Shown in pieces: positions 23,966-35,780 of a stretch of DNA of 64,000 nucleotides. The first letter of the stretch is position 1. Each line of letters opens with the position of its first letter. The stretch is from Ceratotherium simum simum (lineage: Eukaryota; Chordata; Mammalia; Perissodactyla; Rhinocerotidae), in NCBI RefSeq assembly GCF_000283155.1, contig NW_004454224.1:8463540-8527539 (forward strand). The letters are read 5' to 3'. The position numbers and the translations under genes are program-made. The notes beneath the pieces were generated by a model that searched no databases, was not told the origin of the DNA, and worked only from the letters and a program-made list of their open reading frames with translations.

Positions 23966-24146
23966 GGTAAGATAAAACTAAGGGATTGAAGGCCCAATTC
24001 ATTTCTCTTTCAAATAATACACACTGCCTCTCTTTAAAACTTGAAACAACATGTGATAAAAATGGTTCAGTCATCCTCGTGAATTCAGTTACCAATTTAA
24101 CTTTAAAACCTTAATTTCTGGTCCCATGGTTCCTCAGCCAGGTGCC

Positions 24147-24351
24147 TTTTTTTTTTTTTTTTTAATAATTTTATTTATTTATTTTTCCCCCAAAGTCCCA
24201 GTAGATAGTTGTATGTCATAGCTGCACATCCTTCTAGTTGCTGTATGTGGGACACGGCCTCAGCATGGCCGGACAAGCGGTGCCTTGGTGGGCACCCGGA
24301 ACCCGGGCCGCCAGTAGCGGAGCGCGCGCACTTAAGCGCTAAGCCACGGGC
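24147..24351 (-). mobile_element. ERE SINE, CTTTGGGG-tail type
   Basis: A T-run, then CCCCCAAAGTCCCAGTAGAT, and a head ending GCCACGGGCC. The final GGCC of the usual head is missing. Confidence 0.9.
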
Positions 24352-24541
24352 CCTCAGCAGCTAAAACTAGTCTTTGGCTCTTAATAGTTGTTTAGTAAGT
24401 ATTTATGGAATGAATGAATGGATGGAGAACTTCTATTCCCAGAAAAACATGCATATAAACAAAGTATTGCGTATACTTTCACAGGTCCATGAAACATGAA
24501 ATCTGTTCATAAACCTCAGGTTAAGAACATTTGGTTTTTGA

Positions 24542-24841
24542 GGGGCCGGCCCAGTGGCTTAGCGGTTAAATGCACGTGCTCCGCTACTGGTGGCCCGGGT
24601 TCGGATCCCGGGCGCGCACCGACACACCGCTTCTCCGGCCATGCGGAGGCTGCGTCCCACATACAGCAACTAGAAGGATGTGCAACTATGACATACAACT
24701 ATCTACTGCGGCTTTGGGGGGAAAAAAGGAGGAGGATTGGCAATAGATGTTAGCTCAGAGCCGGTCTTCCTCAGCAAAAAGAGGAGGATTAGCATGGATG
24801 TTAGCTCAGGGCTGATCTCCCCCACAAAAAAAAAAAAAAGA
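24542..24841 (+). mobile_element. Hybrid ERE SINE with both tail types
   Basis: Head and CTTTGGGGGG tail are followed directly by GGAGGAGGATTGGCAATAGA and the two GTTAGC units of the other tail type, then poly(A). A perfect 16-base TSD AACATTTGGTTTTTGA (24526-24541 and 24845-24860) encloses the whole unit, so both tails inserted together. Confidence 0.93.
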
Positions 24842-24871
24842 AAAAACATTTGGTTTTTGAAAGTCAAATTA

Positions 24872-25386
24872 TAGTAGTCCCCCCTTATCTGCAGGGAATA
24901 TGTACCTTCCAAGACACCCAGTGGATGCCTGAAACTGCAGCAGTAACGAACCCTATATATACTTTGTTTTTTCCTATACATACCTACCTATGATAAAGTC
25001 TAATTTATAAATTAGGCACAGTAAGAGAATATCCGAATTGCCAGCATCACTACTCTTGCAATTTGGGGCCATTACTAAGTGAAGTAAGGGTTACTGGAAC
25101 ACAAGCACTGTGATAGCGCAACAGTCAGTCTAATAACGGAGACGCCACTAAGTGACTAACAGGCGTATAGTGGACACAGCATGGATATGGGTATGCTGGA
25201 CAAAGGGATGATTCATGTTCCAGGCAGGACGGTGTGAGATTTCTTCACACTACTCAGAACAGCACTCAATTTAAAACTTATGAATTGTTTATTTCTGGAA
25301 TTTTCCATTTAATGTCTTCAGACCCTGGTCAACCGCAGGTAACTGAAACCGAGGAAAGCAAAACCGCGGATAAGAGGGAACTACTG
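24872..25386. mobile_element. Tigger-type DNA transposon (MER2-like)
   Basis: Terminal inverted repeats AGTAGTCCCCCCTTATCTGC and GCGGATAAGAGGGAACTACT, flanked by TA (24870-24871 and 25387-25388). Interior text such as GGTCAACCGCAGGTAACTGA fits MER2/Tigger. No transposase frame survives. Confidence 0.85.
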
Positions 25387-25526
25387 TATAAGCTTTGCAG
25401 AAATTTACTGCTATGGAAATTGATAAATCCACTTAGGTGCTGCGGAGAGTGTTTTTATGTAAGCCCATAAAACCATATCTATAATAAAGATACCTAAGGT
25501 TTAAGATTAGCTTCTTTTACTACTGT

Positions 25527-25774
25527 CTTTTTGTGTGTGTGTGAGGAAGATTAGCCCTGAGCTAACATCTGTTGCCAATTCTCCTCTTTTTGCTGAGGAA
25601 GATTGGCCCTGGGCTAACATCCACGCCCATCTTTCTCTACTTTATATGTGGGACACCTGCCACAGCATGGCTTGATAAGCGGTGTGAAGGTGTGCACCGG
25701 GATCCGAACCTGCGAACCCCGGGCCACTGAAGCGGAGTGTGCAAACTTAGACACTACACCACTGGGCCAGCCCC
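25527..25774 (-). mobile_element. ERE SINE, GAAGATG-tail type
   Basis: A GT-rich run and two tail units precede a minus-strand head ending GGGCCAGCCC. The TSD TACTACTGT is perfect (25518-25526 and 25775-25783). Confidence 0.93.
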
Positions 25775-26859
25775 TACTACTGTATTTACTTTTGGACTCT
25801 AGGTATTTTCCGCTAATGGCTTTAGTCCAGAAAAGTATCTTTTTATAACCGGTGAATGCCACATTTCGGTGTATTAGAAAGAGACTCACTTCCAATAAGG
25901 GCTCAATGGTAGGCTAGTCTGATGTGTCAGGATTTTAAAATATGTTAAAATAAGTTTAATTTCCATCTTATTCCTAACAAATCTGAGATTTTGATTTGAT
26001 ACATCTTGAATATAATTTGGAGAAGGCTAAGACATTCCTAAAAGTAAATGGAGTGCTATTTTAGTAGTTGGGTTATTAAAATGTTTATAACCAATTTCCT
26101 AGTTACACAGTCCATTTTGTTTCTCTCAGACTTTGTAATTTTGTTTCTTTTGCAACAAGAGTTCTGCTTGTTCTTCCTCTTAGATTGCATATACATTTAC
26201 TCCATAAATGTACAAAGAAAGCTTTCCACCTCTTTTTAGTGTTGAAACAGAAGAGAGAGCATGTTGATAATGGGCACCGTTTTGACTTATACTAGAGGGA
26301 ACTGCTGCTTTAGTGACTACTGCATTAGTAGGACTAACGTCCAGTCACTACTCAGAGTCTAGTTTTGAAATAACAGTTTAAAAATCTCTTAAAGTCTGGT
26401 TTTCATCAAACATTTATTAAGCCTCTGTAATGATCAGGCCTCCAGATTCTGTGCCTTCTCCTATATGCTGGTCATCAGATTCTGTGCCTTATGAAAGATA
26501 CAGGGACATGTAAGATGGTCCTTAACCCTAACGTGCTTCCAGTTAGGTTGGAATTTATTTCCAACAGCAAATAAATTGAATTTATTTAACTAGATATTAG
26601 ATCTTATCTAGGTTTATTGGTTCCAGAGGACAAAAACATTACTAATTGTTCTGTTTTTACAGTAGTTATGATAGCTCTAAATAAATAAAAATCAATTTGC
26701 CAATTTATGTAGATTCTCCTCACTCCTTAACTGTGGGAGGTGCTTAGTGACTTGCTTCCAAAGAGTACAGTATGGAAGGGTGGGGAGAAGTACTCTGGTG
26801 GAGAAACCTGGCAGACTCTGCCTCAGCCAGGGGATCAAGGTTAACATCATCAGTGATGT

Positions 26860-27370
26860 GACATTGATCTAGTTTGTACCCCTAATACAATATGACAAGG
26901 ATGGCCCTTCACCTAGCTGGTAATCTTCCCTAAAAGCCATAACTCCGGTCCAACCGTGAGAAAACAAACCCAAATTGAGGGACATTCTGTAAAATAACTC
27001 ACAGTACTCCTCAAAACTGTCGAGATCATCTAAAGCAAGGATAAGTCTGAGAAATTGTCATAGTCCAAAAGAGGCTAAAGAGACAAGATGACAAAATGTG
27101 ATGTGGTATCCTGAGTGGGTAGAGTTTGGGAACAAAAAAAAGGGCATTAGGGAAAAATTAATGAAATCTGAATGAAGTATGGAGTTTAGTTATTAGTAGT
27201 GTATCAATATTAGCTCATTAGTTGTGACAGTGTACCACCGTGCTAATGTAGCATGTTAACAGTGAGAGAAACTAAGTGCTGGATATAAAGCAACACTCTA
27301 TTAGCTTTGCGCCTTTTCTGTAGATCTACAATTATTCTAAAATAAGTGATTTTTTTTTTTTTTAAAAAAA
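26860..27370 (+). mobile_element. L1 3' untranslated fragment
   Basis: Contains the old mammalian L1 tail signature: AATCTGAATGAAGTATGGAG, TGACAGTGTACCACCG, CTGTAGATCTACAATTATTC, ending TAAAATAAGTGA and a T/A run. Lies in RTN3 intron 1. Confidence 0.75.
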
Positions 27371-27496
27371 AGAAAGACTTAATCATGAAATAGAAATTAC
27401 TTTGGGAGACACGAGGAAGTCCACTTGCACTACTTCTATTTAGTATTACGGTGGAGGTCCTAGCTAGCACAAAAAGATGAGAAAAAGAAAGATGTT

Positions 27497-27748
27497 GGGG
27501 GCCAGACCAGTGGCGTAGTGGTTAAGTTCATGCACACACACCGCTTCAGCAGCCTGGGGTTCGCAGGTTCGCATCCCGGGCATGGACCTACACACTGCTC
27601 AAGCCCTGCTGTGGGGGCGACCGACATCTAAGATAGAAGAGGATTGGTACAGGTGTTAGCTCAGCGAGTCTTCCTCAAGCAAAAAGAGGAAGATTGGCAA
27701 CAGATGTTAGCTCAGGGCCAATCTTCCTCACCAGAAAAAAAAAAAAGA
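27497..27748 (+). mobile_element. ERE SINE, divergent GAAGATG-tail type
   Basis: Head GGGGCCAGACCAGTGGCG with many substitutions, then two tail units and poly(A). Probably one of the older copies here. Confidence 0.88.
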
Positions 27749-28004
27749 GGAAGAAGAAACGGTATAAAGTTTGAGGAGGGAGTCAGTCTGCCTGTCTCTG
27801 GAGCTCTGATGGCAGAGGGGGCATCATCAGTTCAGCAGCTTCTACTGAGATGATAGGAGTTGCCGTCCAGAATTGTGGTCATGAGAAAAAGTGGGAAGAC
27901 TGCCATTGTTTTTGTGGCCTAGCTATTAAGCAAAAAGGAAAACTGTAGATGATAAAAAATCATTTGTTTTAATAGTAGAATATTAATATTAGAAAAGATG
28001 TTCA

Positions 28005-28213
28005 GGGCCGGCCCCGTGGCATAGCGGTTAACTGCGCGTGCTCCGCTGCTGGCAGCCCGGGTTCGGATCCCGGGCGCGCACCGACGCACCGCTTGTCCGG
28101 CCATGCTGAGGCCGCGTCCCACATACAGCAACTAGAAGGATGTGCAACTATGACATACAACTATCTGCTGGGGCTTTGGGGGAAAAATAAATAAATAAAT
28201 AAAATTATTTAAA
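28005..28213 (+). mobile_element. ERE SINE, CTTTGGGG-tail type
   Basis: Full-length copy. The TSD AGAAAAGATGTTCA (27991-28004) recurs as AGAAAAGGTGTTTA (28214-28227). Confidence 0.94.
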
Positions 28214-28869
28214 AGAAAAGGTGTTTAAAAGAGCTGATGAATTTCTAATTTTCATTAGATTAATTGTAGGTAAAATTTCAAACACTTTACCTTTCCTTAT
28301 GTATTGGAAGATGCTTTAATAATCTATAGAAACTAACACAAAGGAGAAGCTTTGAGGTTAAATATAGAAGTCCTTCATGGTTCCTGAAAGTAACTTGCTT
28401 CTCTGTCTAAAAATATAGCCTGTATTCTGCTGGTGTTGAAAGACAGTTATCACCAAAATGAATAATACATTGAAACAGTATTTTTACTGGGGGTTAGAAA
28501 ATTTAGATAATTAGATTTATTTGGTGTATTTCCCCCTGATCTAAATCAAAACTCAAATCACACGTCCAGTCCACAGCTTCTCTTCTCTTCCCCTCCCCGC
28601 AACAGCACGTCTAGCACAGGTTTGACCCAAATTTGAAACTCTAGACTGGTGTGTCTTTTTGCTATTTTTCCTCCTTAGTTTTCAACTTCTCACTCACTCA
28701 GTATGCTGCTGAAGAGAAGGGTTTGGTAAGGGGACAGGGTCTTATCTTACTAGTATGATGGAGTTTTAAAATATAAACTTGACTAGTAAATTTTCAGGTG
28801 AGTAGCACATACAGTATGTAACAGACCAACAGTATAAGGACAGGTGATCTGACTGGTAGAGAGAGTAAT

Positions 28870-29010
28870 ATTGAAGGAAAGGCACAGGCTTTCAGGAAAA
28901 GTTCAGGTTTAAATCTTGATTCTGACACTTACAAGCTTCAGTTTTTTATCTTAAATGGAGGTTGTAAGGATTTGATTTAATATGTATATAAATACTTAGC
29001 TCCCCTTGTC
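28870..29010 (+). mobile_element. MIR SINE fragment
   Basis: AGTTCAGGTTTAAATCTTGA, TTCTGACACTTACAAGCTTC and GTTGTAAGGATTTGA are MIR-like. Confidence 0.65.
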
Positions 29011-29298
29011 TACCACAGGTAGATATTCAGGATTCAGTAAGTAAATGGAAGCCCTGTTTTCAAAGAGGCAGGATTTTTTTTTTTGTAGTTTTGACAGTTT
29101 GTTGCAGCTTAAAGTATTATGAGGATTGAAAATCCAGTCATGTGAAGACTAATAAGATTATTCACTAAACAGTTTTATTGAAAGACCTGCTAGTGATCCC
29201 ATTTTAGGTGTCCTTTTTCCCCTCTGAGGTAGCTAACCCATGCCATGTAGGTGAGAGGAATAGGTATGTGTTAGATATTGTAAGAAAATGCATGTTCA

Positions 29299-29538
29299 GG
29301 TGCCTGCCCCGTGGCATAGCGGTTAAGTGCATGCGCTCTGCTGCTGGCGGCCCGGGTTCAGATCCCGGGCACGCATCAATGCACTGCTTGTCAGGCCATG
29401 CTGTGGCAGCCTCCCACATAAAGTGGAGGAAGATGGGCACAGATGTTAGCCCAGGGCCAGTCTTCCTCAGCAAAAAGAGGAGGATGGGCATGGGTGTCAG
29501 TTCAGGGCTGGCTTTCCTCACAAAAAAAAAAAAAGAAA
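29299..29538 (+). mobile_element. ERE SINE, GAAGATG-tail type
   Basis: Full-length copy with a perfect 16-base TSD AGAAAATGCATGTTCA (29283-29298 and 29539-29554). Confidence 0.95.
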
Positions 29539-29654
29539 AGAAAATGCATGTTCATAATAGAAAATTTAGGAAAACAAAAATATAAAGAAAATCAAAAATC
29601 AGTGAGTAGTACTACTTAGTTAATATTTTCATGTGTGTCCTTTCATTTTGTAAC

Positions 29655-30104
29655 AACAAAAAAAGCTCTTTTTTGAAATAAGTAGTACGTGTTCATTATT
29701 TTCAAAAACTGAAACACAGAAAAGCAAAAAAAAAAATTTTTAATTCTCGTAATCCCTCTGCTCAGTAAATATCATTATCACTTTTTCTTGTTACATAAAT
29801 TTGTGTTTTTTACCAAAAGGGGGTCTCATTATTTAAATTACCTTTGTAATGTTCTTTTTTATTCAGTATACTGTCAACATCTTTTAGTGTCAATAAATTC
29901 TCATCTATAACACAATTTTTAATGAATAGTATCCTATTGTAGGGATATACCAAAACTTATTTAACCAGTCCTTGATAGATCTTAATATTAAGTTTCCTTA
30001 AAACAAAAACCCTATTTGTGATAAACAGTCTTATAACTACGTTTGCACAGATGACTGGTTATTTATTGGAATTAGATTTTCAGCAGATCCACTTGTGCTT
30101 TTTT
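29655..30104 (-). mobile_element. Old LINE fragment, probably L1
   Basis: A/T-rich with the minus-strand L1 pattern GTATCCTATTGTAGGGATAT followed by TTTAACCAGTCCTTGATAG. Strongly decayed. Confidence 0.55.
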
Positions 30105-30112
30105 TATCCCTT

Positions 30113-30329
30113 TTTTTTTTTTTTTAATAATTTTATTTATTTATTTATTTTTCCCCCAAAGCCCCAGTAGATAGTTGTATGTCATAGCTGCACATCCTTC
30201 TAGTTGCTGCATGTGGGACGCAGCCTCAGCATGGCTGGAGAAGCGGTGTGTTGGTGCGCCCTGGGATCCGAACCCGAGCCGCCAGCAGCAGAGCGCGCGC
30301 ACTTAACCGCTAAGCCACGGGGCCGGCCC
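30113..30329 (-). mobile_element. ERE SINE, CTTTGGGG-tail type
   Basis: Minus-strand full-length copy. The TSD TATCCCTT occurs at 30105-30112 and 30330-30337. Confidence 0.94.
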
Positions 30330-30797
30330 TATCCCTTATCTTCTAGCAATTTCTGGGCTTTGTTCCTACAAATATTACTTCTTTTTTATGTATCTTCAGA
30401 CTTGTTCCTTCTACTTGTTTATTCCTTTCTCCTGTAAATATGCGTAAGTCATTTTCCATTCCTAAAAATCTTTCCCCCAACTCTGCCTCTCCCTCCAGCT
30501 GCTGCCCACTTTTTAGTCCTTCCCTTTAGCACCCATTCTTCCCATACTTGCTGTCAGTGCTTTTAAAACTTCCGTTCACTCCTCAGTCTGCAGTGTCTTC
30601 TCCCCCACCACCACCCCAACTACAGGGTCATCAGTGCTAAATTACTTGATTACTTAATTTCAGTGACCCGCCTCAAAGTCTGGACCACTCATTGGCTTTT
30701 GACTCTATTAATCATTCTCTACAGCATTCTCCAAGTGACACCGTTTTCTCCTGTTTTGACTCCTTTCTGTCTCCTTTGCTGGTTCTTATTTCTTGTC

Positions 30798-30991
30798 CTA
30801 TTTATTTATTTATTTATTTGCTGAGGAAGATTCGCCCTGAGCTAAAATTTGTGCCAGTCTTCCTCTACTTTGTATGTGGGTTGCCTCCACAGCATGGCTG
30901 ACAAGTGGTGGTGTAGGTCCAAACCGGCGAACCCAGGCTGCCTAAGTGGAGTGTGCCGAACTTACCCGCTATGCCATGGGGCCGGCCCCCC
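30798..30991 (-). mobile_element. ERE SINE, shortened GAAGATG-tail type
   Basis: A (TTTA)n run, a single tail unit, then a divergent minus-strand head ending GGGGCCGGCCCC. Flanked by TCTTGTC on both sides. Confidence 0.88.
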
Positions 30992-31413
30992 TCTTGTCTT
31001 CTTTAAATATTGGTATGTCTCAGGATTCCACTGTAAAACGTCTCTGATTCTCTCTGGACAGATTCATTCACTCCAGTGGTGTCAGTGCTCACCCACATGT
31101 TAACTCCCAGATGTTTATCTATGGCCCTTACCTCTCTCCTGAGCCTGTCCATATTTGTAAACGGTTTCCACTTACATATGCCTTAGACAACTTATTTTTT
31201 AGTGAAAGTTAATATAAGGAATTCCCTCTCCTTTGTTCCATACCCCAACCAGTGGCGTTTCATTTAGTCCTTCAGTCCTTTGACTTCTCCGGTCTCCAGC
31301 ATCCGGATGATTCCAAGTCTGTCTATTCTGTCTTGTCCATTCTCCCCCTCATTCCCGTCCTCACTGCCTTAGTTCAAGCCCTCATGTCTTGCTAAGATTA
31401 TGCAATAGCTTTT

Positions 31414-31704
31414 CTTTTCTTTTTCGTGAGAAAGATCGGCCTTGAGGTAACATCCATGCCAATCCTCTTTTTGCTGAGGAAGACCGGCTCTGAGCTAACA
31501 TCTATTGCCAATCCTCCTCCTTTTTTTCCCCAAAGCCCCAGTAGATAGTTGTAGGGCACAGTTGCACATCCTTCTTAGTTGCTGTATGTGGGACGTAGCC
31601 TCAGCATGGCCGGAGAAGCGGTGTGTCGGTGTGTGCCCGGGATCCGAACCCAGGCCGCCAGTAGTGGAGTGCGCACTCAACTGCTAAGCCACGGTGCCAG
31701 CCCC
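31414..31704 (-). mobile_element. Hybrid ERE SINE with both tail types
   Basis: Minus-strand copy: two GTTAGC-type units, then CCTCCTCC, a T-run and CCCCAAAGCCCCAGTAGAT, then the head. The TSD TGCAATAGCTTTTC/TGCAGTAGCTTTTC encloses both tails. It has the same junction as the copy at 24542. Confidence 0.92.
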
Positions 31705-31739
31705 TGCAGTAGCTTTTCAGTTAAGTCCATGCTCTAAAA

Positions 31740-32000
31740 CACATGTGATATTGTCACTCTCTTATCTTAAAACTTTCAGTGATTCCTCACTGCACATAGA
31801 ATATAATAGAATTTCATTGCATGACACTTAAAGCCATTTGGAATCTAGCCAGTGGTTCCTTCCCCCTAGAATGCCTTGCCCTGCCTTGTTCACCTGATGA
31901 ACACACATTGAGACCAAGTTTACCATCTCTTCTGCAGTTTACACTAGTGACTGCCTCTGCCACATTCCCACAACGGGTTTTACTGGTTTGCATTTCTTTT
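31740..32000 (+). mobile_element. Old LINE (L2-like) fragment
   Basis: AACTTTCAGTGATTCCTCAC, TAAAGCCATTTGGAATCTAG and CTAGAATGCCTTGCCCTGCC resemble L2-type sequence. Family uncertain. Confidence 0.5.
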
Positions 32001-32729
32001 CCAGTTACTTGTGGGCACAACTGTCGTCTCTGTATTGCCAGTGCTAATACGGTGTCTGGACCCAGCTACTTAGAGATAATGTTTGATATAATTAATAGCA
32101 TTTGAGAATTAAGGTCACCATTCTTGAGTTCAGTTCCCTATAGGATAATTATAGACTATGAATACAGTGTGGTTTTGTAAGTTAGAAGACCTCATGCAGT
32201 ATTGTTGCAAAACTGTTATTGGTTATCTGTGTTCTGTATCAGAATAGATGCTATGCATAAAAATTTATTATGTTGGAATTTTCCATGAGGAGCAGGTGTT
32301 AGGTGGTAGAGGTGCAAAGGCAAGTTCACAGGATCTTTTTTGGCATTGGGCTTACATAGCATTTGGTTTTTCAAGTTTATTGAGACTTAAATTCATCAGT
32401 TGGCAGAGATTTAATGTTGAAGGTAAATGCATATTGGAATGAACCCATCTGGAAACAAAGAAATAGAAAAGCTTGCTTTTAAAAAGGAAAGAAGACTGTT
32501 TTTCATTTGTAGGAGTAAATGTGTTGCTTCATTTTAACTAAGATAATGAAAAAGCAGTGAATTTTTAAATTCTGGTCTTGAGTTACTGAATTACTGCCTT
32601 TGTTCACTAAATTCTGCCTTGGTGTTAATATGCTTCATATTGACTAAATCGTTTTCTTAAATTAGTACTTAACAGATATAGCTATAGCCGGATCCTTTTA
32701 AGCAGTCTCCTCATTTTAAGTATATTTCT

Positions 32730-32939
32730 TTTTTTTTTAATTTTATTTATTTATTTTCGTTCCCCCAAAGCCCCAGCAGATAGTTGTATGTCATAGCTGC
32801 ACATCCTTCTAGTTGCTGTATGTGGGACGGGGCCTCAGCATGGCCGGAGAAGCGGTGCGTCGGTGCGCGCTGGGGATCCAAACCCGGGCCGCCAGCAGCG
32901 GAGCGCACACACTTAACCGCTAAGCCACGGGGCCGGCCC
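32730..32939 (-). mobile_element. ERE SINE, CTTTGGGG-tail type
   Basis: Full-length minus-strand copy with a perfect TSD TTAAGTATATTTCT (32716-32729 and 32940-32953). Confidence 0.95.
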
Positions 32940-33269
32940 TTAAGTATATTTCTAATATTTGTGAAAACATTTTTATAATTTCAAGAAAGAAAGGAGTTAA
33001 TAAGTAAAGATCAGTATATTTAGGGGCACTTTGGAGTGTTTTGTTTTTCATATGCTATTTTAATTAATTTTTTTCCATTTTTACTGAGAAGGTAATTTAT
33101 ATTCTTGGTTTGTTTGATTTTTTTTTTTTAGAGGCCAAGGGTTGTAGTGAAAAGCGGATCGCCCTCCCACCCTAGACCTCAAAGTCCCTTTTGCTAGTCC
33201 CTTTTGTTGCCAGTTAACAAGGGGGGGGCACACTGTATGCACTTCTGCACTTTGTTTTTTTAATTTAAT

Positions 33270-33560
33270 AGAACAACTCTATCAACATACATAGCTGTAC
33301 CTCATTTTTTTTCATAATAGGAAGCATTCCATTGTTTGGATGTAACTGTTTAATTAGTCCTCTATTGATGGTCGTTCAGATTATTCCTAATATTTATAAC
33401 CAGTACTCTTATAAATATCCTCATACACATGTCTTTGTCCATATGTGCAAATATATCTGTAGGTTAAATTCCTAGAAGTATAATTCTCGAGTTAAAGAAT
33501 ATGTGCAGGGGATGGTGGGGAAGGTATGTGCATTTAAAATTTTGATATGTGTTGCCAAAT
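33270..33560 (-). mobile_element. Old L1 fragment
   Basis: Minus-strand L1 3' pattern: GCATTCCATTGTTTGGATGT, CCTCTATTGATGGTCGTTCA, AAATTCCTAGAAGTATAATT. Lies in RTN3 intron 1, about 0.8 kb upstream of exon 2. Confidence 0.75.
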
Positions 33561-33740
33561 TTAGAGGAGTATAATTTTAGAAAACAGAAGATTTCTCATG
33601 TAGTCCTGTTTTCTCAGTGGATTAATTTTGATTTTTTTTAAGTATTCAGGGTCAACTTTGCATATTTCCCAACTATTTATGTTTGAATGCTCATATTAGT
33701 GACTAACTCCTCAAAATGCAGTTGAAAATGGTTAAAAGCA

Positions 33741-33954
33741 GGGGCCGGCCCCATGGCTTAGCGGTTAAGTGCGTGTGCTCCGATGCTGGCGGCCCGGGTT
33801 CGGATCCCAGGCTCGCACCGACACACCGCTTCTCCGGCCATGCTGAGGCCGCGTCCCACATACAGCAACTAGAAGGATGTGCAGCTATGACATACAGCTA
33901 TCTACTGGGGCTTTGGGGGGGGGGGAATAAATAAATCTTTAAAAAAAAAAAAAA
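33741..33954 (+). mobile_element. ERE SINE, CTTTGGGG-tail type
   Basis: Full-length copy with a perfect 17-base TSD GAAAATGGTTAAAAGCA (33724-33740 and 33955-33971). It ends about 380 bases upstream of RTN3 exon 2. Confidence 0.95.
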
Positions 33955-34334
33955 GAAAATGGTTAAAAGCAAATATCCACTGGTTCTCAAATACCTATTT
34001 TTCTTTCCCACACAGAGTTGCAAGGGGGGCATCATCTTCCTTGAGGTTACTTGTTTAAAAATGCTAGGGGTTCCTCTTCTCTTCCTTTGAAGGTGAAAAT
34101 ATTTGACCAAAAAAATTGAATTGATTAACTTTTAGAAATGCATCTTGAAAGTGAAATAAGGTTTTGCTGCCAGGTGAGTGAAAACAGTAACTGGAAATAC
34201 AGATTTGGGTTTTCTTCTCTAACTTAAGCCCAATGAAATTATGATGCTTGGCCGAAAAAGAAAAAAAAAGGAACGTTAAAATTAAAATTCCTGTGTGAGG
34301 TTGTCAAATTCTCACGCTGTATATTTTCTTTCAG

Positions 34335-34391
34335 ATTCCTTTGTTTCTTCCTCTTCCTCTCAGCCTGTATCTCTATTTTCGACCTCACAAG
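34335..34391 (+). CDS. RTN3: RTN3 exon 2 (small cassette exon)
   Basis: This 57-base exon completes Asp48 and encodes DSFVSSSSSQPVSLFSTSQ (residues 48-66). The acceptor is TTTCTTTCAG at 34325-34334. It begins and ends in phase 1 and its length is a multiple of three, so it can be included or skipped without a frameshift. The donor after CACAAG is GCAAGT, a GC rather than GT donor. It must be placed there, because only that position joins to exon 3 in frame as Q-E-G-L-S-S. The exon is serine-rich and has no recognisable domain. Confidence 0.94.
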
Positions 34392-34397
34392 GCAAGT
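34390..34397 (+). other. RTN3: Non-canonical GC 5' splice site of RTN3 intron 2
   Basis: The junction reads AG then GCAAGT. This is the strong consensus seen at GC-AG introns, where perfect pairing elsewhere with U1 offsets the C at position +2. The matching acceptor is ATAG at 43685-43688. The nearest GT, four bases downstream, would break the reading frame into exon 3. Confidence 0.85.
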
Positions 34398-35587
34398 CTG
34401 TCATTTTTTTTGTGCATTAATAAAAGAAAAATGTTGAGAAAGAGGCTGTAACTGGGGCTATGCACAAGTTTTCTGTTGCCCCCAAATCCCTTAAAATAAA
34501 GACTAATTACAAGCCAGTTCTTGATATTTAGCAGTTTCCAATGGCTTTTCTGTAGAGGTGAATTAAATAGAATGGACCCTAAAGGTGGACCCTTTAACAT
34601 AGCATAAGCTTTAAATGTAGTTTTGAGTATTTCTTAAAAATTAAGACTCACCCACAGAATTTGGAGCAGATAGATTTGTGGCTCAGAAAACAACCCACTC
34701 CTGGAATGCATTCAACTTACTGATTTTCAGTTACGTCCTGATCTGGAGAGGTTGTAGATCTGGGAAACCAGTATGAAACTGTGCTTCCACTGAACTGCTA
34801 ACACACCAACCTCGCTAGAGTACTTCACTGGGAATTTATCTGAGATTTATCCTAACAGCTAGGCTGGTTCCAAATTGCCTAGGAACATTGAACAAATCAG
34901 TTGACTTTTTAGCCAGCAAGGTTTGTTTTCCTCGAGATTATGCTGTGGCTTTGTGTTTTTTTTTTTAATCTGAGGACGAGAATCGGAGTATGATAGCTAT
35001 CCATTTGTGGGGTGGCACTGCCAAGAATCTGCAGGAGAGAGCACTGTGTGCTTCTTTGATTTGCACTAGTAACCAGCGCTGTTTCATTTGTACTGCTGTA
35101 CTCGACCTCAAATATAGGTCAGTGGAAAACCCTTATTTTAAAAAAGGTAATTAAATTCACTAGGTAGGTCTGAGAAGCCCTGTGGAAGCAGTGTATTGTC
35201 CCAGCTGGAATTCTCTAGATGCAAAGTCTGGCTGCTGGTTTGTCAGGAAGACTTTGACCTCATAAGAATAAAAACATAATGGGATAAAGCGAACGCAGTA
35301 AAATTTTTGCTGGGTTTAATCTGCTTCTTAGGAAACATGATAGATGATTTATTGCTTCTAAGTGATAATTTGTTGTTTTTAATTCAAACTCATAACATCA
35401 CAGCCACCAACCCCTTTGTAGTATGCCTCATTATGTGAATTTGGATATCTTATGGGTCAAATCGTGACCTTTGAAATTAATTTAGTTACATTAAAAGATG
35501 GATATTTTGTGAATGTTAGAAAGTAACTCAAACGTACAAAGTTGATTCTTGACATCTGGATCCCAATGAGATTAATACATATATATA

Positions 35588-35780
35588 TTTTTTTTAATTA
35601 TTTTATTGGGGTCATATTGGCTTACAACGTGTAAATTTCAGGTGTACATCACTATTTCAGTTTCTGTATAGACTGCATCGTGTTCACCACCAACAGTCTA
35701 GTTTTTATCCATCACCATACATATGTGCCCCTTTACCCCTTTTGCCTTCCCGCACCCCCTTCTCCTTTGCCAACCAGATT
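35588..35780 (-). mobile_element. L1 3' end, short insertion
   Basis: Starts with a T-run, then TTATTGGGGTCATATTGGCT and TTTCAGGTGTACATCACTAT, typical of the L1 3' end in reverse. About 190 bases, strongly 5'-truncated. Confidence 0.8.

Larger units (their letters stand above)
18740..34334 (+). other. RTN3: RTN3 intron 1 (15.6 kb)
   Basis: It starts GTGAGC and ends TTTCTTTCAG. The first 200 bases are G-rich. Between 18.9 and 21.5 kb and 22.45-23.85 kb no named repeat is seen. From 24 kb on it is filled with EREs, a Tigger element and L1 pieces, listed separately. Blocks at 30.4-30.8 and 31.0-31.4 kb look like decayed repeats I cannot name. No additional RTN3 exon is recognised. Confidence 0.8.

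Noticed and set aside
32784..32978. Recurring peptide-like frames containing CCMWDAASAWPEKRC at many places
   Set aside because: They are chance translations of ERE SINE copies, not a gene family.
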